64,000 nt of DNA. Origin: Physcousia sp015060555 (lineage in GTDB: Bacteria > Bacteroidota > Bacteroidia > Bacteroidales > Bacteroidaceae). Positions 48,781 to 58,229 of this stretch are shown here, piece after piece; positions within the stretch are counted from its first letter, which is position 1, and each line of letters begins with the position of its first letter. Location: NCBI GenBank assembly GCA_015060555.1, contig SUYG01000054.1, positions 1 to 64,000 of the forward strand. Direction: 5' to 3'. The notes below the pieces were generated by a model. The model was not told the DNA's origin and ran no database searches. It worked only from the letters and a program-made list of their open reading frames with translations. Position numbers and translations under genes: made by a program.

Positions 48781-50628
48781 ATGTGTGGAATTGTAGGATA
48801 CATCGGAACGAAGAAAGCATATCCCATCCTGATCAAGGGACTCAAGAGATTAGAATACCGTGGCTACGACAGCGCCGGCGTAGCCATGATCGCTGCCAAC
48901 GGCAGCCTTAACGTATATAAAGCCAAGGGCAAGGTCGCCGACCTCGAGACCTTCTGCGAGGACAAGGACATCAGCGGCTGTGCCGGCATCGCCCACACCC
49001 GCTGGGCCACGCACGGCGAGCCCAACAGCACCAACGCACACCCCCATTACTCGGCCTCGGGGCGTCTGGCTCTCATCCACAACGGAATCATTGAGAACTA
49101 CGCCACCATCAAGGAGAACCTTATCGCACGCGGCATCGCCTTCAAGAGCGTCACCGACACCGAGGTGCTCGTGCAGCTCATCGAGCACATCATGCTCAGC
49201 AACGACCTCGACCTGCTGAGCGCCGTGCAGGTGGCTTTGCGCCAGGTCATCGGTGCTTACGCCATTGCCATCCTCGACCGCGAGCACCCCGACACCGTCG
49301 TCTGTGCACGCCAGAGTTCACCCCTCGTCGTGGGCCTCGGAGCCGACGGCGACTTCTATCTGGCCTCCGATGCCAGCCCCATTGCCGAATACACCGACAA
49401 GGTCGTCTATCTCAACGACGGTGACATCGCCGTGCTGCAGCTGGGACATGACCTGCAGGTGGTGAACATCGCTGGCGAGGCGCAGCACCCCAAGGTGAAG
49501 CAGATTGACGTCACCATCGGTCAGCTGGAGAAGGGCGGCTATCCCTTCTTCATGCTCAAGGAAATCTTCGAGCAACCCAACTGCCTTCGCGACTGTATGC
49601 GTGGTCGCATCAATGTCGAGGGCGACCGTGTCACCCTCAGTGCCGTCATCGACTTCCGCGAGAAATTGGCAGGCGCCCGCCGCATCATCATCGTAGCCTG
49701 TGGCACCAGCTGGCACGCCGGCCTCATCGGCAAGCAGCTCTTCGAGAGCCTCTGCCGCATCCCCGTCGAGGTGGAGTACGCCTCGGAGTTCCGCTACCGC
49801 GAACCCGTCATCTTCCCCGATGACGTCGTCATCGCCATCTCGCAGAGCGGCGAGACCGCCGACACGCTGGCCGCCATCGAGCTTGCCCGCAAGGCCGGCG
49901 CCTTCGTCTTCGGCGTCTGCAACGCCATCGGTGCCAGCATACCCCGCCAGACACAGACGGGCGTCTATATCCACGTAGGCCCTGAGATAGGCGTGGCCTC
50001 CACCAAGGCCTTCACGGGACAGGTCACCGTGCTCTCCATGCTGGCCCTGTGCCTGGCCAACGAACGTCGCACCATCCCCGGCGACCAGTACAAGGCGATG
50101 GTCGCAGAGCTCACCCGCATCCCCGAGAAGATGGAGGAGGCGCTGAAGACCAACGAGCAGATTGAGCGTCTGGCACCCATTTTCACCTACGCCAAGAACT
50201 GCCTCTACCTAGGCCGCGGCTACAACTACCCCGTGGCCCTCGAAGGAGCTCTCAAGCTCAAGGAAATCTCCTACATCCATGCCGAGGGCTACCCTGCAGC
50301 CGAGATGAAGCATGGCCCCATCGCCCTCATCGACAGCGAGATGCCCGTCTTCGTCATCGCCACGCGCGACAAACTCTACGAGAAGGTCATCAGCAACATT
50401 CAGGAGGTCCGTGCCCGTGGCGGACGCGTCACAGCCCTTGTCACCGCCGGCGACGAGCAGATACGCCGTCTCGCCGACCACGTCATCGAGCTGCCCGACA
50501 CGCTGGAGTGCTTCCAACCCCTCATCGCCAGCATACCCCTCCAGCTGCTGGCCTACCACATCGCCGTCTGCAAGGGCAAGGATGTCGATCGTCCCCGCAA
50601 CCTCGCCAAGAGCGTCACCGTGGAGTAA
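48781..50628 (+). CDS. glmS: Glutamine-fructose-6-phosphate aminotransferase (isomerising)
   Basis: This is a 615-residue enzyme that makes glucosamine-6-phosphate for cell-wall and outer-membrane synthesis. Cys2 (MCGIVGYIG) is the glutaminase nucleophile; EYRGYDSAGVA, THGEPNSTNAHPH and HNGIIENY follow. Two SIS sugar-phosphate domains contain ACGTSWHAGL, AISQSGETADTLAA and LGRGYNYPVALEGALKLKE, and it ends in the typical PRNLAKSVTVE. No inserted repeat. It is the last gene of the glutamine-enzyme run and is followed by a strong terminator. Confidence 0.96.
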   Translation: MCGIVGYIGTKKAYPILIKGLKRLEYRGYDSAGVAMIAANGSLNVYKAKGKVADLETFCEDKDISGCAGIAHTRWATHGEPNSTNAHPHYSASGRLALIHNGIIENYATIKENLIARGIAFKSVTDTEVLVQLIEHIMLSNDLDLLSAVQVALRQVIGAYAIAILDREHPDTVVCARQSSPLVVGLGADGDFYLASDASPIAEYTDKVVYLNDGDIAVLQLGHDLQVVNIAGEAQHPKVKQIDVTIGQLEKGGYPFFMLKEIFEQPNCLRDCMRGRINVEGDRVTLSAVIDFREKLAGARRIIIVACGTSWHAGLIGKQLFESLCRIPVEVEYASEFRYREPVIFPDDVVIAISQSGETADTLAAIELARKAGAFVFGVCNAIGASIPRQTQTGVYIHVGPEIGVASTKAFTGQVTVLSMLALCLANERRTIPGDQYKAMVAELTRIPEKMEEALKTNEQIERLAPIFTYAKNCLYLGRGYNYPVALEGALKLKEISYIHAEGYPAAEMKHGPIALIDSEMPVFVIATRDKLYEKVISNIQEVRARGGRVTALVTAGDEQIRRLADHVIELPDTLECFQPLIASIPLQLLAYHIAVCKGKDVDRPRNLAKSVTVE

Positions 50629-50666
50629 GCACACAGATTCCCAAACACGCGCCTTATAGCACTTTT

Positions 50667-50781
50667 CTACACCCTATGGAGCAAACGCAAACACTCCATA
50701 GGGTGTAGCCGTTTTCTCCATAGGGTGTAGCCATTTTCTCCATACCTTATCGCCGTTTCGTCCATAGGGTATAAACGCCCA
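50667..50781. repeat. 22-bp tandem array with an inverted half copy
   Basis: Four 22-bp units (50694, 50716, 50738, 50760) of the type CTCCATAGGGTGTAGCCGTT are preceded by the inverted 15-mer CTACACCCTATGGAG at 50667-50681, which can pair with the first unit. Units three and four are diverged. Confidence 0.88.
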
Positions 50782-50833
50782 CAATCTCTCGTGTTTGAGC
50801 GAATAGCTTCACCTTACATTCTCTCTCAAAGAA

Positions 50834-50876
50834 TATCCGCCGAGGCATCCGAAAGAAAAGGATGGGCTCGGCGGAT
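50834..50876 (+). terminator. Strong stem-loop downstream of glmS
   Basis: ATCCGCCGAG (50834-50843) pairs with CTCGGCGGAT (50867-50876), extended by an inner CATCC/GGATG stem. A T-rich TGTGTTTGTG follows. Confidence 0.75.
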
Positions 50877-51051
50877 TGTGTTTGTGTCAGGCGAGGAGGT
50901 TGGAGGCGAAGAAACTGGTATTATTTTAACATACTCTGCCACTTTCTTGCTTTTGTGTTGGGTGTGGTTAAAAAAGTGTTAGTGATTATGTGGTGGTATG
51001 CAGACCTTTGCGGTCGGAAATCGCGAAATCGCTAACTAAACAATAATAATT

Positions 51052-52359
51052 ATGAGAAAAATTACACTATTCTTCCTGATGCTTATCATGGGTGTCGGGG
51101 GTGTGAATGCAAAGACAACGTCCACTACGCTGTGGGAAGGTACTGATGATGGCAGTGATATATTCATCTCTAAAACATCATTAGTAGCAGGTGCGACAAT
51201 CACGTTGGAATTCAACTGGCTTACTGGGGATGGCGCCCAGTTTAGTTGTTTCTATTGGGATGGTAGTGCTTGGCAAAATATCTACAACTGGAAATGGGTT
51301 GATAATGGCAAAACGTTTTCTTTCTCCTTGACTCAGGATCAAATCGATGCCATCCCTTCACAACTTGGTTTCAAAACAGAGGTTTTGGGAAAATTAACCT
51401 TTAAAAAGATTTCTATCAATACAAACGTCACTCCGACCAGTAGCACTTCTGTATGGAGCGGTTCACACGATTTGGCCAGTTGGAGTGGATTGGGACTGAC
51501 AGGTTCCACCTATCGCGATATATTAAAGAATGCCAAAAAGGGTGATGTCCTGAGGGTTACCTACACCTCAGATGAAGCAGGACAGATTAATTTCTGTTAC
51601 GGAGACTGGTCAAGTATTACCGGCGGGCATTTCAGTGTGGCAACCATTGCTGAGCCTACTACCATAGAGTTTGAAATTACCACCGCATCCATTCTGGAAC
51701 GCATTCAGAACGAGGGAATTATATTTAATGGTACAAGTGCGTTGCTTAGCGCCGTGGATTTGCTGACATACGACGACAGCTATGACGCCGTTGCTGTAAC
51801 CATTGGCTCTGATGGCATCGCGACATTTAGCAGCAGCAAGAAACTTGATTTCTCTGGTACAGGGATTTCAGTTTATTATGCTTCTGCTGTTGAGGAAGGT
51901 ATTGTTAGATTGACAGAAACTGAAACGACTTGGGATTGGCAGGGCTACATATTGGTCGGCGATGAAGGTACCTACGAAGTGCCCGTCACCGCTTCTGCCT
52001 CCTATCCCTCAGTCAACTTTCTCAAAAATCGAGTTGGTTCTGGTATTGTGACTGCTTCAACAGAAGGCACATATCACTACATCTTTGCAAAAAACAGCAG
52101 CGGTGTTATTGGCTTCTACAAGCTCACTGCAGATCATACGTTGGGTGCGAAGAAAGCATACCTCGAGACTACTACGGACATTACTCCTGCTACACCGACG
52201 AAGGCGGTGAGCTTGGTATTCTCCGATGAAACGACGGGAATCAGCAGCGTGCAAGCTGCCGTCTGCGAGGACCAGGTCTATACGCTAAGCGGTGTCCGCG
52301 TTGCGAAGCCAACCCGAGGCTTGTATATTGTTGGCGGACGCAAGGTATTTGTCAAGTGA
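51052..52359 (+). CDS. Secreted beta-rich protein with type IX sorting-like tail
   Basis: This is a 435-residue protein with a signal peptide (MRKITLFFLMLIMGVGGVNA). Two similar regions follow (TTLWEGTDDGSDI and TSVWSGSHDLASW, each leading into strands such as TITLEFNW and VLRVTYTS), suggesting two carbohydrate-binding-like beta-sandwich domains. The end, VYTLSGVRVAKPTRGLYIVGGRKVFVK, is the Prevotella-style sorting tail, also seen at 57040. No catalytic residues are recognised. The 423 bp before it hold the 22-bp array, the glmS terminator and an ACCTTTGCGG promoter-like string near 51007. Confidence 0.7.
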   Translation: MRKITLFFLMLIMGVGGVNAKTTSTTLWEGTDDGSDIFISKTSLVAGATITLEFNWLTGDGAQFSCFYWDGSAWQNIYNWKWVDNGKTFSFSLTQDQIDAIPSQLGFKTEVLGKLTFKKISINTNVTPTSSTSVWSGSHDLASWSGLGLTGSTYRDILKNAKKGDVLRVTYTSDEAGQINFCYGDWSSITGGHFSVATIAEPTTIEFEITTASILERIQNEGIIFNGTSALLSAVDLLTYDDSYDAVAVTIGSDGIATFSSSKKLDFSGTGISVYYASAVEEGIVRLTETETTWDWQGYILVGDEGTYEVPVTASASYPSVNFLKNRVGSGIVTASTEGTYHYIFAKNSSGVIGFYKLTADHTLGAKKAYLETTTDITPATPTKAVSLVFSDETTGISSVQAAVCEDQVYTLSGVRVAKPTRGLYIVGGRKVFVK

Positions 52360-52399
52360 GAGCAAGGATTGTTGTTAAACGATTAAAGAAAAGAGCATT

Positions 52400-52576
52400 A
52401 TGAAACGTACATATATCAGCCCGACACTCTGTGTCATGGAAGTACAATATCAGCAAATGCTGGCATTAAGCAATGTAGAAGTTTCTTCCCAGAATTATGA
52501 TGAAGATAGCATGACCGATCTTGTCAAGTCCAGGGGAGACTTCCATTTTTCCTGGGATGATCAAGCGGAAGAATAA
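52400..52576 (+). CDS. 58-residue peptide of the MK-TYI-PT family
   Basis: This short gene encodes MKRTYISPTLCVMEVQ, then QMLALSNVEVSS and an acidic end (DFHFSWDDQAEE). The opening MK.TYI.PT...V.....Q.LLA-S is a pattern I recognise from many small Bacteroidetes proteins next to surface-protein genes; the family has no name known to me. It lies 41 bp after the secreted protein gene and before a stem-loop terminator, so both are probably on one transcript. It may be a small exported or regulatory peptide (speculative). Confidence 0.7.
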   Translation: MKRTYISPTLCVMEVQYQQMLALSNVEVSSQNYDEDSMTDLVKSRGDFHFSWDDQAEE

Positions 52577-52627
52577 GTTGGTTAGTAGTTAGTTTGTTAT
52601 CGATGATTAAGTTAGTTGTATGAGAGC

Positions 52628-52659
52628 GGGAGTACCGAGCTGTGAGGTTCAGTACTCCC
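52628..52659 (+). terminator. Stem-loop terminator
   Basis: GGGAGTAC (52628-52635) pairs with GTACTCCC (52652-52659) and is followed by ATGCTTTTGC. Confidence 0.65.
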
Positions 52660-52732
52660 ATGCTTTTGCATTGTCTGCTCTGGTTAACTAAGGTTAAAAC
52701 CACTTTGTCGATGACACTTTTTAAACCACTCC

Positions 52733-52764
52733 TTTGGTCGCTTCCTCAAAAGACTTTACCTTTG
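52733..52764 (+). promoter_or_regulatory. Promoter of the AraC regulator gene
   Basis: TTTG (52733-52736) and TACCTTTG (52757-52764) are 24 bp apart. The ATG lies 22 bp after the -7 box. Confidence 0.65.
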
Positions 52765-52786
52765 ACCACGAAACTTACATTGGAAG

Positions 52787-53680
52787 ATGAAAAACGAAAT
52801 GGAACCACATGTAATGCGTGAGATTACGCCGCTTAGCGACGGCGATTGTTTTTACATTGCTGATCGTTGCAAATCGGCTTTCGATTATCCCATTCACACT
52901 CATCGCGAGTTTGAACTGAACTTCATTGAACACGCTGAGGGTGTTGTTCGTACAGTGGGCGACTCTTCTGAGACCATTGGCGATTACGATTTGGTACTGA
53001 TTACGGGTCCCGACCTGGAACACGTATGGGAACAAGGCAGTTGTACGCGAAAGGATATCCGTGAGATAACGATTCAGTTCACTTCAGACATCCTGCCCGA
53101 CAGCCTGTTGCGCAAGAATCAGTTTGAGAGCATCCGCCGTATGCTGGAACGGGCTCGCTGTGGTCTTGCCTTCCCGCTGGCGGCGATTCTGAAAGTTTAT
53201 GCAAAGTTGAACTCGCTGGCGAATCACAAAACAGGCTTCCATGCGGTGTTGGACTTTCTGGAAATCCTGTATGAGCTGTCGCTATGCGACGATGCCCGCC
53301 CGCTATCGAGTTCCGCTTTTGCCCGCATTGAGGCCCGCAGCGAAAGCCGCCGCGTGGATAAAGTGCAGCAGTACATAGCCCGTCATTTCCATGAGGATGT
53401 TCGGTTAGAGGCCCTGGCGGAATTAGTAGGTATGACGCCGGTGGCTTTCTCGCGTTTCTTCCACCAGCGCACAGGCCGCACGCTGTCGGAATATATCATA
53501 GAGATGCGTATCGGTTCGGCTGCTCGAATGCTCATTGATTCAACGAAGACGGTGGCAGAGATCTGCTACGATTGCGGCTTCAATACGCTGTCGAACTTCA
53601 ATCGCCTGTTCCGCAAGCAGCGTGGCTGCTCTCCGACGGAGTTCCGCGAGAACTTCCGTAAGAAAAAATTGATCGTCTGA
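52787..53680 (+). CDS. AraC-family transcriptional regulator
   Basis: This is a 297-residue cytosolic regulator. The N-terminal half is a cupin-like sensing domain (YPIHTHREFELNFIEHAEG; LITGPDLEHVWEQG). The C-terminal 100 residues contain two helix-turn-helix motifs (LEALAELVGMTPVAFSRFFHQRTG and TVAEICYDCGFNTLSNFNRLFRKQ) and the typical PTEFRE ending. It stands directly upstream of the glycoside hydrolase genes with its own promoter and probably controls them in response to a sugar (inference from position). Confidence 0.9.
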   Translation: MKNEMEPHVMREITPLSDGDCFYIADRCKSAFDYPIHTHREFELNFIEHAEGVVRTVGDSSETIGDYDLVLITGPDLEHVWEQGSCTRKDIREITIQFTSDILPDSLLRKNQFESIRRMLERARCGLAFPLAAILKVYAKLNSLANHKTGFHAVLDFLEILYELSLCDDARPLSSSAFARIEARSESRRVDKVQQYIARHFHEDVRLEALAELVGMTPVAFSRFFHQRTGRTLSEYIIEMRIGSAARMLIDSTKTVAEICYDCGFNTLSNFNRLFRKQRGCSPTEFRENFRKKKLIV

Positions 53681-53736
53681 ATCTGCGGATGCTATCAATG
53701 GTTAATATTGTGTCAGTACACGGATGGAATAGTCGC

Positions 53737-53744
53737 TACCTTTG
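53737..53744 (+). promoter_or_regulatory. Putative -7 box of the glycan-utilisation operon
   Basis: TACCTTTG followed by CAGCGCAAAAG, almost the same as at the glnK promoter. The next ATG is 33 bp downstream. Confidence 0.65.
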
Positions 53745-53776
53745 CAGCGCAAAAGACTCACAAAACCGTGTAAGCA

Positions 53777-56700
53777 ATGAAAAAGTTTCTTTTAACACTC
53801 TTCGCCTTGACCGCCATGTTGACGGCCAAGGCAGTCGTCAACGTAGATTTCTCCTCGCGTTTCGAGGAGGGAACGAACACGATCCAGTGCCTCAGCAGTT
53901 GGGGCTGGTACAGCACTTCTGTCAAGAATTTCGAGATTGAAGAATGTGACTATCTGTACATCAGTTATGATGCTACGTGCAACTTCAATCTGATTATCCG
54001 CGATTTGGAGTGGCAGACAGCCTACTCCGTGACATGCAAGGCAACAGAGAAGGAGGCGAGCATCCGTCTGGAGGCCGACAAGAAGGCGTTCACGGAGATT
54101 GTCATCCAGAACCACGCTGAGGGCGAGATCACCATCAACAAGCTCTATTTCTGCACAGAGGCAGAATACTATAATCCCCAGCCCGATGATGTGGAGGGGG
54201 CCCGCAACAACCTCAGTGAGATATATACGCGCTATTACGCATATCTTGATGAAAGCTTGGTGGGTGATGACTTCGGTCAGTTCCCGGCTGACCTTCATGC
54301 CGCGTTCGTGCAGGCTATGAAGGCCGCTGAGATACTGGACACCGAGGCAGGCATGACCCTCACCGTGGATGAACTGAACGCGATGTCGCAGGCGATAGTA
54401 GATACTTATCTTGCACTCATCGCCGGTCAGCATCAGTTCCAGCCTGCCGATGGCTACTACCGTGTACTCTGTGCCCGCCAATTCCAGCAGGGCGACGAGG
54501 AGAGTGGCTACACCTATTATACTAAAGGTATATATAGCAACAACGGAGGCACCAACGGCTGGAAGACCGTTGACCGTGAAGATCCCGCCTTCCTGTGGAC
54601 ACTGGAGCGCCAGACTGACAATACCTATATGATGAAAAACGCTTCCAATAATCTGATACTCAGCGAACCGCAGACTTGTAGCACAAAGGAGAACTATGTC
54701 AGCTTCGACCCCATCAGCAAGAGCAATGGGAATTACGAGTTCAGCTATCCGCTGAGTACCGAAGAGGATGTCGTGTTCTTCAATTTCCGCATGAGCACCG
54801 AGGCCGCCAACGACTACCGATACATCCATGCCGAAGGACACAACGGTGGCTCTGGCATCGAAGGGGCTATGACCGTGTGGTGCAACACCACCAACGAAAG
54901 CGGAGCCAGCGAATGGTTCCTAGAGCCCGTCGATGATGCCGAGGCACAGGAAATCATCAACGCCAACAACTACGGTTACAAGTTCAGTCAATTGTTGGCC
55001 GATGCCAAAGAGAAAGTGGCCATCGCCAATGACCGGACACGCGATAAGTTGATTACCGGAGCCTGGCAGTTCAGCAGTCCCTACAGCCAGAACGACTTGG
55101 GTGGCCGCGATGGCGGTGACCTCAGCGCCGGTGTGCTCATCGACGGCGATGCCAAGACTTTCTGGCACAGCGTGTGGAGCGCTGGCAGCGTGGAGCCTGG
55201 TGTCCATTACCTGCAGATTGAGTTTGTCGAAGAGGTAAGCGGAGAGATCGAATTCGACTTCACGCGCCGCAACGAGGGCTCGAACAATGTCACCGTCTGG
55301 GGCGTCTATGGCGGCTACAGCTCGGGCGGTGAGAAATATGACTACGAATGGATTGCCGATGTGGAGACACCGTATGTCGAGAAGGGCGAGAGCATCGTGA
55401 CCTCCTTTACCATCGACAGCGACAAGGCATATAGCTACCTGCGTTTCTATGCCGAGCAGACCAACAGCAACAAAGGCTACTGGCATCTCAGCGAGTTCCA
55501 GCTTTATGCCCTTTCGGACAATCCCGATAACCAGGCCAGTCACATGGGCGATGCCTACGCCAACCTCGTGGCAGCCATCGCACAGGCAGAGAACGTCAGC
55601 CTTGAGGCCGTGACCAAAGCCGACTATGAGACGCTGAAGGCTGCATACGATCCTTTCATTGCCGTCTTCGTGGATCCCACGCCGTTGCGCGATGCCATCG
55701 AGGCTGCCGAACCCGCCCTGGAACTATGCCAGATTGGAACGAACCCCGGTCAGTGGAGCGAGGCTACCTATGAAGCCCTGTCGCGGAATATCGAAGATGC
55801 CAAGGCCTATGACCGCAGCGGACGCTACACACAGGCACAGACCGATGCCTATGTAGCGCTGTTGGCCGATGCCGACACGAAATTCCTGGCTGCCGCCAAC
55901 CGTGTGTCGCCTGACAAGTACTATGCCATTCGCTTCGCCAGTCAGGAGTTGTACGAGGAGCAAGGCTGGAGCACCAGCAATGTCATCAGCGAGGAAGGCG
56001 GTGATCTGTTTGACACCTACGTTTGCCCCGCCGAGGCCGAGACACTGGCCAGTCTGGATGCCAAGGACGTTCGTCAGGGCAGTTACATGTTCTTCACCTA
56101 CGACGACAAGGCCGACATCGCCTTCCGCTTCATCCCTGTGGACGAGGACACCTATATCATCCAGCACAAAGCCAGCGGACTCTATATCCAATGCTACGGC
56201 TATGACAGCTGGACAGGCCTGACGCTGACACCCACGCTGTTCACTGTGAAGGCCGTAGGTCATGGCGAGAACATCTTGCGTGGCAAGGATTATGCGGCGA
56301 ATGATATGGCCTGTCTGCACGCCCAGCTGAGCGGCCACCGTCTGGTTACCTGGCATGATGACTATGTGGGTTGCAACTCAGGACTGCTGCTGGAAGAACT
56401 TCCTGATGAGGGTGAACCCGGTTCACCGCTTGCCGACTACAAGCCCGGTGAGGTGACAACGATGTGCTACCCCGTCAGCGTGGCAGTCAGCGAAGGCCAG
56501 CTCTACAGCGTTGTGGGCACCTACTCACAGAACGACAAGGTATATGTTGCCATGAACAAAGTCAGCAAGGCTGAGGCCGGACAGCCCGTAGTCTATACGC
56601 TCGACGGCACCTATGATCAAGAGAATGAGGATGATGCCAAGGTCGTTACGCTCACGGTTGGAACAGGACTCTGCACCGAACCCCTGAACACCGGCGCACT

Positions 56701-57040
56701 GCAAGGCACCTATGAAAGCCTGGATCTCAGCGATGAGGCCATTATCTTCGCCGCAGGCAAATGCGAACTGAGCACCGATGAGACGTCGCACGTCAGCAGC
56801 AACCATGCCTACTTGCCGAAGGATGCTGCGCAGGCCGAGGCGACAGGCTCCTACGACTTAGTGCTGGAAGTGGGTGGCGATCTGACCGCTGTACGAAGCG
56901 TGCTCAACCGCTTGTCAGAGGTCGGCAATATCTATGACACCACAGGAAAGCTCCTGCGCCGCAACGCTACGCTGAGCGATGTCCAGGCGCTGCCGCGAGG
57001 ACTCTATATCTTCAACGACACCAAGATTCTTGTCAAATGA
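53777..57040 (+). CDS. Large secreted glycan-binding protein (discoidin-like domain, sorting tail)
   Basis: This is a 1087-residue protein with a signal peptide (MKKFLLTLFALTAMLTAKA). Residues about 430-580 contain SAGVLIDGDAKTFWHSVW, then HYLQIEF, FDFTRRN and LSEFQLYAL, a discoidin/F5/8 type C carbohydrate-binding domain. Two related regions (YYRVLCARQF... and YYAIRFASQELYEE...) look like repeated beta-trefoil or similar modules. An alanine-rich helical segment around residue 600 is FIVAR-like. The C-terminus DTTGKLLRRNATLSDVQAL and RGLYIFNDTKILVK is a type IX sorting-like tail. No catalytic motif is seen. It overlaps the GH26 gene by 4 bp. Confidence 0.75.
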   Translation: MKKFLLTLFALTAMLTAKAVVNVDFSSRFEEGTNTIQCLSSWGWYSTSVKNFEIEECDYLYISYDATCNFNLIIRDLEWQTAYSVTCKATEKEASIRLEADKKAFTEIVIQNHAEGEITINKLYFCTEAEYYNPQPDDVEGARNNLSEIYTRYYAYLDESLVGDDFGQFPADLHAAFVQAMKAAEILDTEAGMTLTVDELNAMSQAIVDTYLALIAGQHQFQPADGYYRVLCARQFQQGDEESGYTYYTKGIYSNNGGTNGWKTVDREDPAFLWTLERQTDNTYMMKNASNNLILSEPQTCSTKENYVSFDPISKSNGNYEFSYPLSTEEDVVFFNFRMSTEAANDYRYIHAEGHNGGSGIEGAMTVWCNTTNESGASEWFLEPVDDAEAQEIINANNYGYKFSQLLADAKEKVAIANDRTRDKLITGAWQFSSPYSQNDLGGRDGGDLSAGVLIDGDAKTFWHSVWSAGSVEPGVHYLQIEFVEEVSGEIEFDFTRRNEGSNNVTVWGVYGGYSSGGEKYDYEWIADVETPYVEKGESIVTSFTIDSDKAYSYLRFYAEQTNSNKGYWHLSEFQLYALSDNPDNQASHMGDAYANLVAAIAQAENVSLEAVTKADYETLKAAYDPFIAVFVDPTPLRDAIEAAEPALELCQIGTNPGQWSEATYEALSRNIEDAKAYDRSGRYTQAQTDAYVALLADADTKFLAAANRVSPDKYYAIRFASQELYEEQGWSTSNVISEEGGDLFDTYVCPAEAETLASLDAKDVRQGSYMFFTYDDKADIAFRFIPVDEDTYIIQHKASGLYIQCYGYDSWTGLTLTPTLFTVKAVGHGENILRGKDYAANDMACLHAQLSGHRLVTWHDDYVGCNSGLLLEELPDEGEPGSPLADYKPGEVTTMCYPVSVAVSEGQLYSVVGTYSQNDKVYVAMNKVSKAEAGQPVVYTLDGTYDQENEDDAKVVTLTVGTGLCTEPLNTGALQGTYESLDLSDEAIIFAAGKCELSTDETSHVSSNHAYLPKDAAQAEATGSYDLVLEVGGDLTAVRSVLNRLSEVGNIYDTTGKLLRRNATLSDVQALPRGLYIFNDTKILVK

Positions 57041-58221
57041 ACACACAAAGATTGAATCATTCCATTCATGCATGGCGAGTCCTGACAGCAGGGCTTGCTA
57101 TGCTGTTTTCCGCCTCGATGGCAATGGGACAGGTGCAGAACATCCTGATTAAGAAGGCCGACGGTACCACCCTGAAGTACAATGTCAACGAGATTGAAAG
57201 CATCACCTTCGAGGATATTCCCAAATGGGCCAACCGCTCGGAGTCGGCACGCAAGCTGCTTACCTACATGGCTGATAACACGGGAGAGAAAATCCTCTCG
57301 GGCGTTCACGCCTGTGTGAACTACAACACCAACGAGGCGGACTGGGTCTATAAACACACGGGCAAGTACCCTGCCATCAACTGCATCGACTTCATCCACG
57401 ATATCTATTCGAAGTCAGGAGGCTGGATCAACTACGCCAACCAGACCATCTGGAAGAACTGGACGAACAAACGCGGTCTCATCGCTGCCATGTGGCACTG
57501 GAATATGCCCACCAATGATGGCACCAGTTACACGTGTACGCCGGGCGAGGCGGACGACGAGACCAGCTTCCGCCCATCCGTCATCTTTGATCCTGAGTCG
57601 GACGGCTACAAGACCATGATTGCCCGCATCGACCAGATTGCTGAATGGCTGAAGCCCATGGCGACAGCCAAGGTTCCTGTGTTGTGGCGCCCACTTCATG
57701 AGGCACAGGGCAACTGGACGGAGAAATACCCTGGAACGGGCTGGCACAAGGCCTGGTTCTGGTGGGGTATCGACGGCCCCGAGGCGTTCGTGGAACTGTG
57801 GCGTGTGATGTATGACCGCATGGTTAACTACCACGGTTTGGACAACCTCATTTGGGTCTTCACCAGCGGCGATTCCAAGAAATGGTACCCGGGCGATGAG
57901 TATGTAGATGTCGTCTCCTATGATTTCTACAACAAAGACCTCCAGACGATGCGCCAGTGGTATGAGTTCTTCCAGGAGAACTTCCCCGACAAACTTTATG
58001 CCATCAGTGAGTTCGGCAATATTCCCAAGCTCTCGGAACTGTGGGCTGACGGGCAACACTGGAGTTTCATGATTCCATGGTGGGATAGTACACGTACCTC
58101 AGACCCGAGTAGCGAGGCTTTCAACAGCACCGACCACCAGAATGCCAATATCGACTACTGGGAGGATGCCCTCTCGCAAGACTGCTGCATTACGCGCGAC
58201 GAACTGCCTAACTTCAGATAA
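57037..58221 (+). CDS. GH26 beta-mannanase, secreted
   Basis: This is a 394-residue glycoside hydrolase family 26 enzyme that cleaves beta-1,4-mannan. It has a signal peptide (ending SMAMGQ) and a short IKKADGTTLKYNVNEIESITFE module. The catalytic barrel follows, with ILSGVHACVNYN. The acid/base Glu222 lies in LWRPLHEAQGNW, followed by WFWWG. The nucleophile Glu325 lies in YAISEFGNIP. It overlaps the preceding binding-protein gene by 4 bp and is followed 8 bp later by a small secreted protein. With the GH36 alpha-galactosidase downstream it suggests galactomannan breakdown. Confidence 0.92.
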   Translation: MNTQRLNHSIHAWRVLTAGLAMLFSASMAMGQVQNILIKKADGTTLKYNVNEIESITFEDIPKWANRSESARKLLTYMADNTGEKILSGVHACVNYNTNEADWVYKHTGKYPAINCIDFIHDIYSKSGGWINYANQTIWKNWTNKRGLIAAMWHWNMPTNDGTSYTCTPGEADDETSFRPSVIFDPESDGYKTMIARIDQIAEWLKPMATAKVPVLWRPLHEAQGNWTEKYPGTGWHKAWFWWGIDGPEAFVELWRVMYDRMVNYHGLDNLIWVFTSGDSKKWYPGDEYVDVVSYDFYNKDLQTMRQWYEFFQENFPDKLYAISEFGNIPKLSELWADGQHWSFMIPWWDSTRTSDPSSEAFNSTDHQNANIDYWEDALSQDCCITRDELPNFR

Positions 58222-58229
58222 ACGGCCTC

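Noticed and set aside
50694..50781. CRISPR-like array after glmS
   Set aside because: The 22-bp units are contiguous with no spacers, and there are no cas genes.
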